Shown here one piece after another: positions 6,445 to 14,907 of a stretch of 15,679 bases of DNA. Source of the stretch: an uncultured Bacilli bacterium (GTDB lineage: Bacteria; Bacillota_I; Bacilli_A; RF39; UBA660); contig CANQNZ010000018.1 in NCBI GenBank assembly GCA_947625365.1, positions 1 to 15,679 on the forward strand, given 5' to 3'. The position numbers and the translations under genes are program-made. Each line of letters begins with the position of its first letter. Positions within the stretch are counted from its first letter, which is position 1. The notes beneath the pieces were generated by a model. The model worked only from the letters and a program-made list of their open reading frames with translations. It was not told the origin of the DNA and did not search any database.

Positions 6445-8538
6445 GTGAAGACGTACTTAGAGACTTTAAATGAAAATCAAAGAAAAGCAGTGGCCCACAT
6501 AGATGGTCCTTGTTTAGTTATAGCAGGAGCAGGTTCGGGAAAGACCAAAGTTTTAACTACAAGAATTGCCAGTTTAATTGAAATGGGCGTACCTTCTTGG
6601 AATATTTTAGCTATTACATTTACCAATAAAGCTGCTAAAGAAATGCGTGAACGTCTTAATGTATTAGTTCCTTCTCATCAAGCTTTTGTAGGAACTTTTC
6701 ATTCTTTAGGAATAAGGATAATTAGAGAAAATGTTGAGCAGTTAAATTTAGACCGTAATTTTACGATATTAGATAGTGATGATGTTACGAGTATTATTAG
6801 AAAATTATTAAAAGATAAAGGATATAATCCTAAAGATTATTCTCCTTCATATATTAAAAATAGAATTAGCTTTATTAAAAATGAAATGTTAAATGATAGG
6901 GAAATTGATGCTTTTTTTAATACTCCTGCGGAGAAAGTAGCGAAAGATATCTATTATGCTTATTTAGATAAATTAGCTTTAAATAATTCAGTTGATTTTG
7001 ATGATTTATTACGTCTGCCCGTGGAGCTTTTCTTAAAACATCCGGACATATTAGAACATTATCAAGATAAATTTAAATATATATTAATTGATGAATATCA
7101 AGATACTAATGAAGTACAATATAAACTAAGTAAATTATTAGCAAGAAAGCATCAAAATATTTTTGTAGTTGGTGATTCCAATCAAGCCATTTATGCTTTC
7201 CGTGGGTCTAATTATAAAAATATTTTAAACTTTGAAAAAGATTATAAAAATGCTAAAGTTATTACTTTAAATCAAAATTATCGAAGTACTGAAACTATTT
7301 TAAATGCTGCTAATTCCGTAATTAAAAATAATAAAGAGCGTAAAGATTTTGAACTTTTTAGTGATTTAGGTAAAGGATTAAATATTAAGTATACGCGAGC
7401 TTATGATGAAAAACATGAAATAAAACAAGTAATAGATTATATTAAAGAGTTATTAAATGAAGGGTTTAGTTATAGTGATATAGGGGTTTTATATCGTACT
7501 AATGGGCAAGCCAGAATAGTAGAAGAACAGTTCTTAGCGCAAAATATTCCTTATAAAGTAGTAGGAAGTTATTATTTTTATGCCCGAAAAGAAATTAAAG
7601 ATTTACTCGCTTATTTACGTTTAATTTTAAATCATAATGACGAGATAAGTTTAAGAAGAGCTATTAATGTTCCTAAAAGAGGTATAGGACAAAAAACAAT
7701 TTTAGCTTTAGAAGAAAAAGCCCAAGAAGAAAATGTTTCAATGTTTGAAGCAATAAGTAAAGGTAAAGAATTAGAGTTTAAAAATTTGATTTTAAAGTTA
7801 GCTAAAGAAAGTGAAAATGTTTCTTTAACTGAATTAATTGATTTAATTTTAGAACAAAGTGGTATGCAAAAAGAGTTAGTTTCTACTCCTACTTTAGAAA
7901 ATGAATTACGTTTGGAAAACTTAATGGAATTTAAAAGTATAACAGCTTCTTTTGAAGAGCAAACCGGTAATGTTAATTTAGGAGACTTTTTAGAAGAAAT
8001 AAGTCTAGTTGCCGATATTTCTGAGCATAAACAAGCCGGGGATGAAGTCACATTAATGACTATTCATAGTGCCAAAGGCTTAGAGTTTGAAGTAGTTTTT
8101 TTAGTAGGAATGGAAGAAAATATCTTTCCTCATGTTAATAGTATGTTAGAGCCAGGTGGTCTGGAGGAGGAAAGACGTCTTTGTTATGTGGGAATTACCA
8201 GAGCTAAACAAAGATTATATATTTCTAATGCTAAAAGAAGGATGCTTTATGGTAAAGATAGTATGAATATGCCTAGCCGTTTTATTAAAGAAATAGATAA
8301 AAAATTAATTGATGAAGATAAAACAATTACTTTAGAAGTTAAAGAAAAACTAAATAAAAGTTCTTTATATAATAATGCGCAAATAGATTATAAGGCTGGA
8401 GATGTAGTAATGCATACTATATATGGTCGTGGAGTGGTAGTTGAGGTAAGAGAAAATATTTTAACTATTGCTTTTGCTAAAAATTTTGGTATTAAAAAAC
8501 TACTTAAAAATCATAAAAGTTTAAAGAAAATGAGTTAA
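6445..8538 (+). CDS. pcrA: ATP-dependent DNA helicase PcrA/UvrD (SF1A)
   Basis: 3'-5' superfamily 1A helicase for DNA repair and for clearing replication and transcription conflicts. I take GTG 6445 (697 aa) because AGGGTGAT (6433-6440) precedes it and the product then begins at the usual place just before the Q motif (LNENQRKAV). An ATG at 6415 lies within the promoter. Motifs from this start: Walker A AGAGSGKT (27-34), Ia TFTNKAAKEM, Ib GTFHS, II DEYQD (216-220), III GDSNQAIYAFRG (243-254), IV NYRST (278-282), V TIHSAKGLEFE (about 539-549), VI EERRLCYVGITRAKQRLY (about 575-592). The C-terminal 50 residues (GDVVMHTIYGRGVVVEV ... IAFAKNFGIKKL) match the PcrA Tudor-like RNA-polymerase-binding domain, which favours PcrA over other UvrD paralogues. 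ligA follows, as in many Firmicutes. Confidence 0.97.
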   Translation: MKTYLETLNENQRKAVAHIDGPCLVIAGAGSGKTKVLTTRIASLIEMGVPSWNILAITFTNKAAKEMRERLNVLVPSHQAFVGTFHSLGIRIIRENVEQLNLDRNFTILDSDDVTSIIRKLLKDKGYNPKDYSPSYIKNRISFIKNEMLNDREIDAFFNTPAEKVAKDIYYAYLDKLALNNSVDFDDLLRLPVELFLKHPDILEHYQDKFKYILIDEYQDTNEVQYKLSKLLARKHQNIFVVGDSNQAIYAFRGSNYKNILNFEKDYKNAKVITLNQNYRSTETILNAANSVIKNNKERKDFELFSDLGKGLNIKYTRAYDEKHEIKQVIDYIKELLNEGFSYSDIGVLYRTNGQARIVEEQFLAQNIPYKVVGSYYFYARKEIKDLLAYLRLILNHNDEISLRRAINVPKRGIGQKTILALEEKAQEENVSMFEAISKGKELEFKNLILKLAKESENVSLTELIDLILEQSGMQKELVSTPTLENELRLENLMEFKSITASFEEQTGNVNLGDFLEEISLVADISEHKQAGDEVTLMTIHSAKGLEFEVVFLVGMEENIFPHVNSMLEPGGLEEERRLCYVGITRAKQRLYISNAKRRMLYGKDSMNMPSRFIKEIDKKLIDEDKTITLEVKEKLNKSSLYNNAQIDYKAGDVVMHTIYGRGVVVEVRENILTIAFAKNFGIKKLLKNHKSLKKMS

Positions 8539-8548
8539 TGAGATAAAA

Positions 8549-8577
8549 TTGAACAAAAATATAAATCGTGATATTAT
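8549..8577 (+). promoter_or_regulatory. Promoter of ligA
   Basis: TTGAAC (8549-8554), a 17-nt spacer and the extended -10 TGATATTAT (8569-8577). No terminator lies between pcrA and this site, so ligA may also receive read-through from pcrA. Confidence 0.65.
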
Positions 8578-8608
8578 TTATAAGTAGGATATAAAACGAG
8601 GTGATAAC

Positions 8609-10594
8609 ATGAAAGAGAAAATTCAGCAGTTAGTAGATACTTTAAATAAGGCTAATGTAGAATATTACATGAATGATAATCCTTTTTTATCCGATAATGA
8701 ATACGATAGTTTATTAAATGAACTAATTAAATTAGAACAAGAAAATCCGGATTTAATTTTACCAGACTCACCGACTCAAAAGGTAGCTACTCAAGTTATT
8801 TCCGAATTTAAAAAAGTAACTCACGATACGCCAATGTTTAGCTTATCAAATGTTTTTAATGAGGTGGAAGTGCGTGATTTTACTAATAAGATTAGTAAAG
8901 AATTTCCTAATTGTGAATATGTTTGTGAGTTAAAAATGGATGGCCTAGCTGTATCTTTAAATTATGAAAAAGGAATTTTTAAAAGAGCAGCAACTAGAGG
9001 CGATGGAATTATAGGGGAAGATATTACCCATAATGTTAAAATGATTAAAACTTTGCCACTAAAACTGAAAGAGCCCATTGATTTAGAAGTACGTGGCGAA
9101 ATATTTATGAGCAAAAAAAGTTTTAATGAATGTAATAAAAAAAGGGAAGAAGAAGGATTACCTTTATTTCAAAATCCCCGTAATGCCGCGGCCGGTAGTA
9201 TAAGACAGTTAGATAGCAAAATTGCCAAGGAAAGAGATTTAGATATTTATTTATATCATATTCCTAATACGCCTTTAGCTACTCACTATGAAACTATGCA
9301 ATATATTAAAAAATTAGGGCTACCTATTAATCCTAATTTAGCTTTGGCAACTTCTACTAGTGGTATTTTAGATTATATTGCAAACTGGACAGAGAAAAGA
9401 GCTTCTTTGCCATATGAAATTGATGGTATAGTTATTAAAGTTAATAATATTGGAATGCAAAGAGAACTTGGTTCAACGGCTAAATATCCTAGGTGGGCTA
9501 CGGCTTATAAATTCCCAGCGGAAGAAGTTATTACTAAATTAACTGATATTATTTTTACGGTAGGAAGAACAGGGCAAATTACGCCGAATGCTGTTTTAGA
9601 ACCTATTAAAGTGGCAGGGAGTACTGTTAAAAGAGCTACTTTACATAATTTAGAATTTATTAAAGCTAAAGATTTAAAGATTGGTGATTATGTATATTTA
9701 CATAAAGCAGGAGATGTTATTCCGGAAGTAGTAGGCCCTGTTATTAATCGGCGCTGTGGACAAGAAAAAGCTTTAGAAATGATTAAAGAGTGCCCAATAT
9801 GTCATACTCCTTTAGTAAAATCAGCTAGTGAAATTGATTATTTTTGTCCTAATGAAGCTTGTCCTGCGCGTAATGTGGAAAGTTTAATTCATTTTGTTTC
9901 GCGTAATGCTATGAATATTGAAGGCTTAGGAGAAAGCATAATGGAAGATTTCTATAATATGAAAATTATTCAAAGTTTTCCTGATATATATCATTTAAAA
10001 AATAAGAAACAAGAATTGATAGAACTAGAAGGTTTTGGAATTAAAAGTGTGGAAAATCTTCTTATATCAATTGAAAATAGTAAACATAATTCTTTAGAAC
10101 GTCTTCTTTTTGCTTTAGGTATTCCGGGTATAGGGGAGAAAAATGCGAGAATTTTAGCTAAAAAATACGAAGATATTGATGATTTAAAGAATGCTAGTGA
10201 AGAAGAATTACAAAATATTCCTGATATAGGAGGGATATTAGCTAAAAATATTTGTCAATTTTTTGATAACCCTGCTAATCGTATAGTCATTAGTCAATTG
10301 CAAAGCTTAGGAGTAAATACTGAGTATTTAGGTCCTAAAGTTATAGAAAACGAAATGTTTAGTAATAAGAAATTTGTCTTAACAGGCACTTTATCTTTTA
10401 TTAAAAGAGATGAACTTAAAAAAATTATTGAAAAATATAACGGAATTGTCTCTGGTTCAGTTAGTGCTAAAACCGATGTCGTTATTGTTGGACAGGATGC
10501 GGGAAGCAAATATGATAAAGCAGTTTCTTTAAATATTGAAATATGGGATGAAGAAAAAATAAAAGATATTTTAACAGATTTAAACGAGATATAA
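8609..10594 (+). CDS. ligA: NAD+-dependent DNA ligase LigA
   Basis: Seals nicks between Okazaki fragments and in repair, using NAD+ as adenylate donor. GAGGTGAT (8598-8605) sets ATG 8609. At 661 aa it is full length (about 670 is usual). Domain Ia for NMN binding is at 1-70 with YYMNDNPFLSDNEYD. The adenylation domain carries the nucleophile Lys109 in ELKMDG (107-112), plus RGDG (130-133), VRGEIFM, NPRNAAAGSIRQLD (189-202) and YEIDGIVIKVN (269-279). The OB fold follows, with GRTGQITPNAVLEPIKVAGS (319-338). A zinc finger uses Cys395, Cys398, Cys413 and Cys418. Helix-hairpin-helix repeats occupy about 430-560 and a C-terminal BRCT domain about 584-655 (KFVLTGTLS). Nothing essential is missing. 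The gene after ligA is not the camS lipoprotein found there in Bacillus. Confidence 0.98.
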   Translation: MKEKIQQLVDTLNKANVEYYMNDNPFLSDNEYDSLLNELIKLEQENPDLILPDSPTQKVATQVISEFKKVTHDTPMFSLSNVFNEVEVRDFTNKISKEFPNCEYVCELKMDGLAVSLNYEKGIFKRAATRGDGIIGEDITHNVKMIKTLPLKLKEPIDLEVRGEIFMSKKSFNECNKKREEEGLPLFQNPRNAAAGSIRQLDSKIAKERDLDIYLYHIPNTPLATHYETMQYIKKLGLPINPNLALATSTSGILDYIANWTEKRASLPYEIDGIVIKVNNIGMQRELGSTAKYPRWATAYKFPAEEVITKLTDIIFTVGRTGQITPNAVLEPIKVAGSTVKRATLHNLEFIKAKDLKIGDYVYLHKAGDVIPEVVGPVINRRCGQEKALEMIKECPICHTPLVKSASEIDYFCPNEACPARNVESLIHFVSRNAMNIEGLGESIMEDFYNMKIIQSFPDIYHLKNKKQELIELEGFGIKSVENLLISIENSKHNSLERLLFALGIPGIGEKNARILAKKYEDIDDLKNASEEELQNIPDIGGILAKNICQFFDNPANRIVISQLQSLGVNTEYLGPKVIENEMFSNKKFVLTGTLSFIKRDELKKIIEKYNGIVSGSVSAKTDVVIVGQDAGSKYDKAVSLNIEIWDEEKIKDILTDLNEI

Positions 10595-10620
10595 TAACTT
10601 CTTTAAAGGAGTTATTTTTT
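10593..10620 (+). terminator. Intrinsic terminator after ligA
   Basis: Stem AATAACTTC (10593-10601) with GGAGTTATT (10608-10616), one G-U pair, 6-nt loop, then T6 to 10620. It overlaps the ligA stop codon. Confidence 0.85.
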
Positions 10621-10637
10621 CATAAAGTAATTGTAAA

Positions 10638-10666
10638 TTGCTAAATAAAATAAGATATAGTATAAT
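10638..10666 (+). promoter_or_regulatory. Promoter of the GGDEF-like sensor operon
   Basis: TTGCTA (10638-10643), a 17-nt spacer and a consensus TATAAT (10661-10666), 27 nt before the first start codon. The ribosome-binding site GAGGT is at 10681-10685. Confidence 0.75.
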
Positions 10667-10693
10667 TATGTTCAGAAAAAGAGGTTATTTTAT

Positions 10694-11176
10694 ATGAAAC
10701 AATTCTATAAGGAAAATAGAGTATTTTCTATATTGATGTTAATCGTAGCAATTTGTGTAATATTGATTATAGGGGTTATGTTAAAATATTTTTTCTTCGG
10801 TAATAGTTCCAATCCTTATGGGGACCGTTTGAAAGATGAAAAAAAATATAAAATTAGTGATACGGAAAAGAAGGAAATTGCCTCTAATTTAGAAACTGAT
10901 GAAGCAATTAAAAAAGCAAGTGTACGAGTAAGTGTACGAACAATTTATGTTAACATTGAATTTAATCCTGGTATTTCTTTAATGGAAGCCGAAAGTAAAG
11001 CCGTAACTGTTTTAGAAAAATTTAGTGAAAAACAAATGGGTTATTACGACATTGAATTTATTCTAGAATGTGAAGGTAACGACCAAGCAGAAGGCTTTAC
11101 GATAATGGGTGCAAAAAATGTTAATGGTACAAATATCGTATGGAATAATAATACCCCAGTGTCTGTAGAACAGTGA
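10694..11176 (+). CDS. Unrecognised 160-aa single-pass membrane protein, first gene of the sensor operon
   Basis: Not recognised. A transmembrane helix at about residues 11-33 is preceded by basic residues, so the C-terminal ~125 residues should be extracytoplasmic. That domain has an alternating pattern (TDEAIKKASVRVSVRTIYVN, then EAESKAVTVLEKF, then YYDIEFILE) consistent with a small helix-strand-strand-helix-strand fold. It superficially recalls Asp23-like domains, but I cannot assign a family. There is no lipobox. It ends in TGA 10 nt before the sensor gene, in the same operon, so a partner or accessory role at the membrane is plausible. A 12-nt near-tandem repeat around 10917-10940 encodes SVRVSVR. 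Confidence 0.8.
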   Translation: MKQFYKENRVFSILMLIVAICVILIIGVMLKYFFFGNSSNPYGDRLKDEKKYKISDTEKKEIASNLETDEAIKKASVRVSVRTIYVNIEFNPGISLMEAESKAVTVLEKFSEKQMGYYDIEFILECEGNDQAEGFTIMGAKNVNGTNIVWNNNTPVSVEQ

Positions 11177-11186
11177 GGAATAAAAA

Positions 11187-13235
11187 ATGAAAAAAAATAA
11201 AAAGATTATAATAGGTTTTATAGCTATTTTAGTTGTAGCAATTAGTGCCACTTTAGTAATAATTAATTTATTAAAAGATGATAACCGTTTAAGTGTTATT
11301 GAAAAACAATGGATAAATAATAACAATAAAATTGTTTTTAATATAGGTGTTAAAAATAATGTTAATGTCTTTGGTAATGATGGAACGGGGATTTTCTATG
11401 ATTTTATCGAAGATTTCTCTAATGAATATAACTTAACGATAAATCCTATTCCTTATACTACTGATAAATCATCTGAAGCTATATATTTTCGCGTTACAAA
11501 TAAAATAGATGATAAAGATTTAGTTTTATATCAAGACCATTATGTAGTAGTAGGTAAAAATAATACATCCTTTAATAATATAGCTGATTTAGCTAATCGT
11601 AAGATAGGTATATTAGATAGTGACTTATCATTAATTAGTAATTATTTACAAGATGTTAATGATATAACTTTTACTCAGTATGATGATAAAGAAAAATTAA
11701 TTAATGAATTTGATGCTAAAGAAAAAATCGATTATATTCTAGTTCCTTTAAATGAATATTTAGATACTGTTTTAGAGTCTAATAATTTTATTAATTTACA
11801 TATTTCTGATATTCCTATATATTATACTTTATATGAAAATGGTAATGATGATACTTTTCAATCTATTATAAAAAAATATTATAATACATGGCATGAAAAT
11901 AATTTTACTAATGCTTATGATAAAGATTTATATGACTTTTTCTGTGATAAATTAGAAATAACAGAAGAACAAAAAGATAAATTACATAATCGTACATATA
12001 ATTATGGCTTTATTGAAAATAGACCATATGAGACATTGTCTGGTTCTAATTATGGAGGCATTATTAGTGTATATTTAGATAAATTTAAGAATTTCAGTAA
12101 TATAGATATTAAATATACTAGATATAAAAATAAAAATAGTTTAATTAGAGCAATAAATAAAAAAGATATTGATTTATATTTTAACTATTTTAATATCACT
12201 AGTGATTTTGAAAATTTAAGGACATTATTAAATTTATCTTATGTTGTTATAATGCCAGAAAGTAATGAAACAGTTGTAAACTCTTTAAGAAGTTTGGAAG
12301 ATAAAAAAATATATGCTTTAGAAAATAGTAATTTATTAGAATATTTAGCTACTTTAGATTATCTAAATGTTAATACTTATAAAGATAATAAAGAGTTAAA
12401 AAAGATTGCTAAAAAAGATAATATTATTATCTTAGATAAAAATACTTATGATTATTATCATCAAGATATATTAAAAAATTATCAAGCAAGATATATGGGA
12501 GATATAAGTGCATCTTATAATTTTAGTAGTAATGCTCCAGAAACATTTAATAAATTATTTATTAATTATATAAATTTTTTAGATGCTAAGCAAATTACTA
12601 ATGAAGGAGTTTATAATAATAAATTAATTGTTCAAAGTGGAACTATTTTAGGAAGAATAGCAACTTATATTTTATATATTATCTTTGCAGGAATAATTAT
12701 TGGTTTAATTGTATTTAAATCAACTCGTAAAATAAAAATAGCTAAGAGAATAAAAAAAGAAGATAAAATGCGTTTTATCGACCAGTTAACTTCTTTAAAA
12801 AATCGTAATTATTTAAATGAAAATATTTCTGCTTGGAATAAGAATACTATTTATCCACAGACAACTTTAATAATTGATTTAAATAAAGTCCAATATATTA
12901 ATGATACGTATGGTTATGAACAAGGCGATAAACAAATTCAAGCAGCGGCTAATATTTTAATTAAATTACAACTAGATAATACTGATATTATTCGTACTGA
13001 TGGTACAGAGTTCTTAGTTTATTTTGTCGGTCATTCTGAAAAACAAATTGCGGCTTTCATGCGTAAGCTAACAAAAGAATTTAAAAAATTACCATATGAG
13101 TATGGGGTTGTTATGGCTTATAGTACTATTAATGATGATGTTAAATTACTAGAAGATGCTATTAATGAAGCAACATTAGCTGTTAAAGAACAAAAAAGTG
13201 AAAAAGATGTGAGCTCAGATGAAGAAAAGATTTAA
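11187..13235 (+). CDS. Membrane sensor with two SBP_bac_3-like modules and a degenerate GGDEF domain
   Basis: Predicted transmembrane signalling protein of 682 aa; GAGG just upstream supports ATG 11187. A membrane segment (about 6-28) precedes a long extracytoplasmic part. That part splits into two periplasmic-binding-protein-like modules (about 48-245 and 268-465), each with strands such as 'FNIGVKNN', 'VLYQDHYVVVGKN', 'IADLANRKIGILDSD' and 'SLEDKKIYALENSNL'. A second membrane segment (about 488-509) leads to a cytoplasmic GGDEF-family domain (about 530-670): 'LTSLKNRNYL', then IIDLNKVQYINDTYGYEQGD (562-581), and the signature position DGTEF (605-609). Canonical GGDEF is altered at the first Gly (Asp) and, more importantly, the metal-binding Asp (Thr607). 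No RxxD inhibitory site is visible. It may be an inactive, receptor-like or altered-activity cyclase. The last 17 nt overlap the BrkB gene. Confidence 0.85.
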   Translation: MKKNKKIIIGFIAILVVAISATLVIINLLKDDNRLSVIEKQWINNNNKIVFNIGVKNNVNVFGNDGTGIFYDFIEDFSNEYNLTINPIPYTTDKSSEAIYFRVTNKIDDKDLVLYQDHYVVVGKNNTSFNNIADLANRKIGILDSDLSLISNYLQDVNDITFTQYDDKEKLINEFDAKEKIDYILVPLNEYLDTVLESNNFINLHISDIPIYYTLYENGNDDTFQSIIKKYYNTWHENNFTNAYDKDLYDFFCDKLEITEEQKDKLHNRTYNYGFIENRPYETLSGSNYGGIISVYLDKFKNFSNIDIKYTRYKNKNSLIRAINKKDIDLYFNYFNITSDFENLRTLLNLSYVVIMPESNETVVNSLRSLEDKKIYALENSNLLEYLATLDYLNVNTYKDNKELKKIAKKDNIIILDKNTYDYYHQDILKNYQARYMGDISASYNFSSNAPETFNKLFINYINFLDAKQITNEGVYNNKLIVQSGTILGRIATYILYIIFAGIIIGLIVFKSTRKIKIAKRIKKEDKMRFIDQLTSLKNRNYLNENISAWNKNTIYPQTTLIIDLNKVQYINDTYGYEQGDKQIQAAANILIKLQLDNTDIIRTDGTEFLVYFVGHSEKQIAAFMRKLTKEFKKLPYEYGVVMAYSTINDDVKLLEDAINEATLAVKEQKSEKDVSSDEEKI

Positions 13236-14061
13236 AACTTTTTTAAAGAAGTTTATAAAGACCATTAGAAGACCAGAAATGTCAATATTACCAGGACAGT
13301 TGGCCTTCTTCTTTGTCTTATCTGTAGTACCTATTGTAACTCTTATTAGTTATTTTTCTTCTTATGTTCATGTTTCAATTGATTTTGTTTCTAATTTTTT
13401 AGCTAAAGCTTTTTCACAAGATATCGCTAATTTATTAAGACCTATGATTAGCGGAAATACTTTAGGTTGGAAATTTTTTATTTCATTATTAATTGGTTTT
13501 ATTATTGCTTCCAATGGAGCAGATAGTATAATAGTAACTTCCAATGCTATTGATGGAACTCCTAATACTAATTATTTTAGACGAAGATTAAAAGCTATTG
13601 TAATGACAATGTTTATGGTAGTTTTATTTGTGTTTATTTTATTAGTACCAGTTTTTGGTAATAAAATAATTGAAATGTTTAGATATGTAGATTTAGACCC
13701 AACTATTACCTTAAGAATAGAACAAGTTATTAGGTTTTTAAAAGGACCAATATCCTGGTTTGTAATATTTATGTTTATTAAAATTATTTATACTATGGCA
13801 CCTGATAGAAGAATACCAAGTAGTTATACAACGTATGGCGCTGTATTTACTTCTGTATTATGGATTATTATAACTTTCATTTATTCTTTTTATATAACTC
13901 ATTTTGCTAGATATGACTTATTTTATGGTAGCCTAGCCAATTTAGTGGTATTAATGTTATGGGTTTATTTACTGGCTTATGTTTTTGTGGTTGGTATGTG
14001 TTTAAATTATCATAATGAAGAAGAAAAATTGGAAAAAACAGGGAAAATAAATTTAAAATAA
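13219..14061 (+). CDS. YihY/BrkB-family (virulence factor BrkB-like) inner membrane protein
   Basis: Polytopic membrane protein of 280 aa. About six hydrophobic segments are visible (roughly 28-48, 84-100, 127-147, 178-193, 206-228, 240-262). Family hallmarks are 'PGQLAFFFVLSVVPIVTLIS' near the N-terminus, 'SNGADSIIVTSNAIDG' (98-113), 'NYFRRRLKAIV', 'YGAVFTSVLWIIITFIYSFY' (206-225) and the terminal 'FYGSLANLVVLMLWVYLLAY' (235-254). BrkB-like proteins are widespread but their biochemical role is unsettled; the old label ribonuclease BN is an error. ATG 13219 lies inside the end of the sensor gene (17-nt overlap) with no strong ribosome-binding site, so translation is probably coupled. The operon ends beyond this gene. 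Confidence 0.93.
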   Translation: MKKRFKTFLKKFIKTIRRPEMSILPGQLAFFFVLSVVPIVTLISYFSSYVHVSIDFVSNFLAKAFSQDIANLLRPMISGNTLGWKFFISLLIGFIIASNGADSIIVTSNAIDGTPNTNYFRRRLKAIVMTMFMVVLFVFILLVPVFGNKIIEMFRYVDLDPTITLRIEQVIRFLKGPISWFVIFMFIKIIYTMAPDRRIPSSYTTYGAVFTSVLWIIITFIYSFYITHFARYDLFYGSLANLVVLMLWVYLLAYVFVVGMCLNYHNEEEKLEKTGKINLK

Positions 14062-14078
14062 TTATTTATACTATTAAA

Positions 14079-14162
14079 GTACACGCAAGTATTATTCGTG
14101 TGCCTTGCCCTAAATATTAGCTTAATATTTTAAGGTATTAAAGATATTTAGGAATAATACTT
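14079..14162 (+). ncRNA. Candidate structured RNA / 3' UTR element downstream of the BrkB gene
   Basis: An 84-nt segment with unusually dense complementarity. One fold has a 7-bp hairpin, GTACACG (14079-14085) with CGTGTGC (14097-14103), with one G-U pair and an 11-nt loop, plus a second stem CTAAATAT (14110-14117) with ATATTTAG (14144-14151). Alternatively, most of that first loop together with C14097 (14087-14097) pairs perfectly over 11 bp with GAATAATACTT (14152-14162), which stacks on the second stem. The two folds compete, or the loop forms a pseudoknot. A TATACT at 14067-14072 lacks a -35 partner, so it is more likely a 3' UTR element than an independent RNA. An inverted-repeat DNA element is an alternative. 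I recognise no known RNA family. Confidence 0.4.
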
Positions 14163-14164
14163 AG

Positions 14165-14188
14165 GAAGAAAATTATTTCTTCTTTTTT
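14165..14188 (+). terminator. Intrinsic terminator of the sensor/BrkB operon
   Basis: A perfect 7-bp stem, GAAGAAA (14165-14171) with TTTCTTC (14176-14182), 4-nt loop and six Ts (14183-14188). It is directly preceded by the foldable 84-nt segment. Confidence 0.75.
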
Positions 14189-14193
14189 AGTTC

Positions 14194-14222
14194 TTGAATA
14201 TGTTTAAATACTTTGTTAAAAT
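14194..14222 (+). promoter_or_regulatory. Promoter of the first TasA-like gene
   Basis: TTGAAT (14194-14199), a 17-nt spacer and an extended -10 TGTTAAAAT (14214-14222). The ribosome-binding site AAGGTAGG is at 14232-14239. Confidence 0.65.
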
Positions 14223-14247
14223 ATGATATATAAGGTAGGTAAAAGTT

Positions 14248-14856
14248 ATGAAAAAAAATGAAAAGATTATTATTTTTATCTCGGTAATATGTATGGTTGG
14301 TTTTTTACTTTTTGCAACTACCTATGCCTTTTTTTCTTATAATAAAAAGCAAGATGAAGAAAACGTATATAAAACCGGGTGTTATAATATAGTCTATGAT
14401 GAAACAAGGACTGGAGTAACAGTTGAAAATGCTTTTCCTGTAAGCGATGAAAATGCTAAAGCAAGAGCAAAAAGTGGTAAGCTAACTCCCTATGAATTAA
14501 AGATTACTAATAATTGCAAAGCTAATATGAGCTACAATGTTATTTTAAATGTATTGAATGGCAGTACTACTTCAAACGACTATATAAGAGTTGGTCTTCG
14601 CTCCGCGACTAATGATACAGCTATAAGTAGTATTGATTATGAAGCTAAGGGCTTAAAAGCAGGCTCATCTGATAGTTTAGCAGAAGCTACACCAAATATA
14701 ACAGAAAGCAATAAAGCATACATTCTAAAAAGTGAAACTTTAAATTCTGGAGAAAGCATTACTTATCAGTTTGTTAGTTGGATGTCTTCAACAGTTGTAG
14801 ACGGTCAAGGAGAAAATACCCAATTTCTAAATAAGATTAGTGTAGATGTTACATAA
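14248..14856 (+). CDS. Secreted protein with SipW/TasA-class signal peptide (paralogue of the 15340 gene)
   Basis: Exported 202-aa protein; AAGGTAGG precedes ATG 14248 by 8 nt. The N-terminus (basic MKKNEK, a hydrophobic core at 7-26, then TTYAFFSY) matches the SipW-cognate signal peptide found on TasA/camelysin-like fibre and surface proteins. The mature region is predicted to be beta-rich. Features shared with the truncated protein at the right edge are Cys45 in 'TGCYNIVYDE', 'PYELKITNNC' ending at Cys90, and 'SYNVILNV', so an extracytoplasmic disulfide is possible. There is no sorting signal or C-terminal membrane anchor. It is monocistronic. A TasA-like matrix or surface role is inferred from the signal peptide and architecture only; no signal peptidase gene lies in this window. 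Confidence 0.78.
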   Translation: MKKNEKIIIFISVICMVGFLLFATTYAFFSYNKKQDEENVYKTGCYNIVYDETRTGVTVENAFPVSDENAKARAKSGKLTPYELKITNNCKANMSYNVILNVLNGSTTSNDYIRVGLRSATNDTAISSIDYEAKGLKAGSSDSLAEATPNITESNKAYILKSETLNSGESITYQFVSWMSSTVVDGQGENTQFLNKISVDVT

Positions 14857-14871
14857 ATTTAATTAATTATG

Positions 14872-14901
14872 TTGACTAAATAAATAAAAAAAGTATATAA
14901 T
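14872..14901 (+). promoter_or_regulatory. Promoter of a short terminated RNA
   Basis: TTGACT (14872-14877), an 18-nt spacer and a consensus TATAAT (14896-14901). Transcription should start near 14908 and meets a strong terminator about 75 nt later with no ORF in between. Confidence 0.7.
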
Positions 14902-14907
14902 AAAAAT

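Noticed and set aside
7632..8051. 139-codon ORF on the - strand inside pcrA
   Set aside because: Ser/Leu/Ile-rich shadow of the pcrA coding frame with no ribosome-binding site or family features. The same holds for the other long antisense frames inside genes.
14079..14188. 6S RNA downstream of the BrkB gene
   Set aside because: The bulge is one-sided, the element is shorter than usual 6S RNA and there is no convincing promoter, so only a generic structured element is called.
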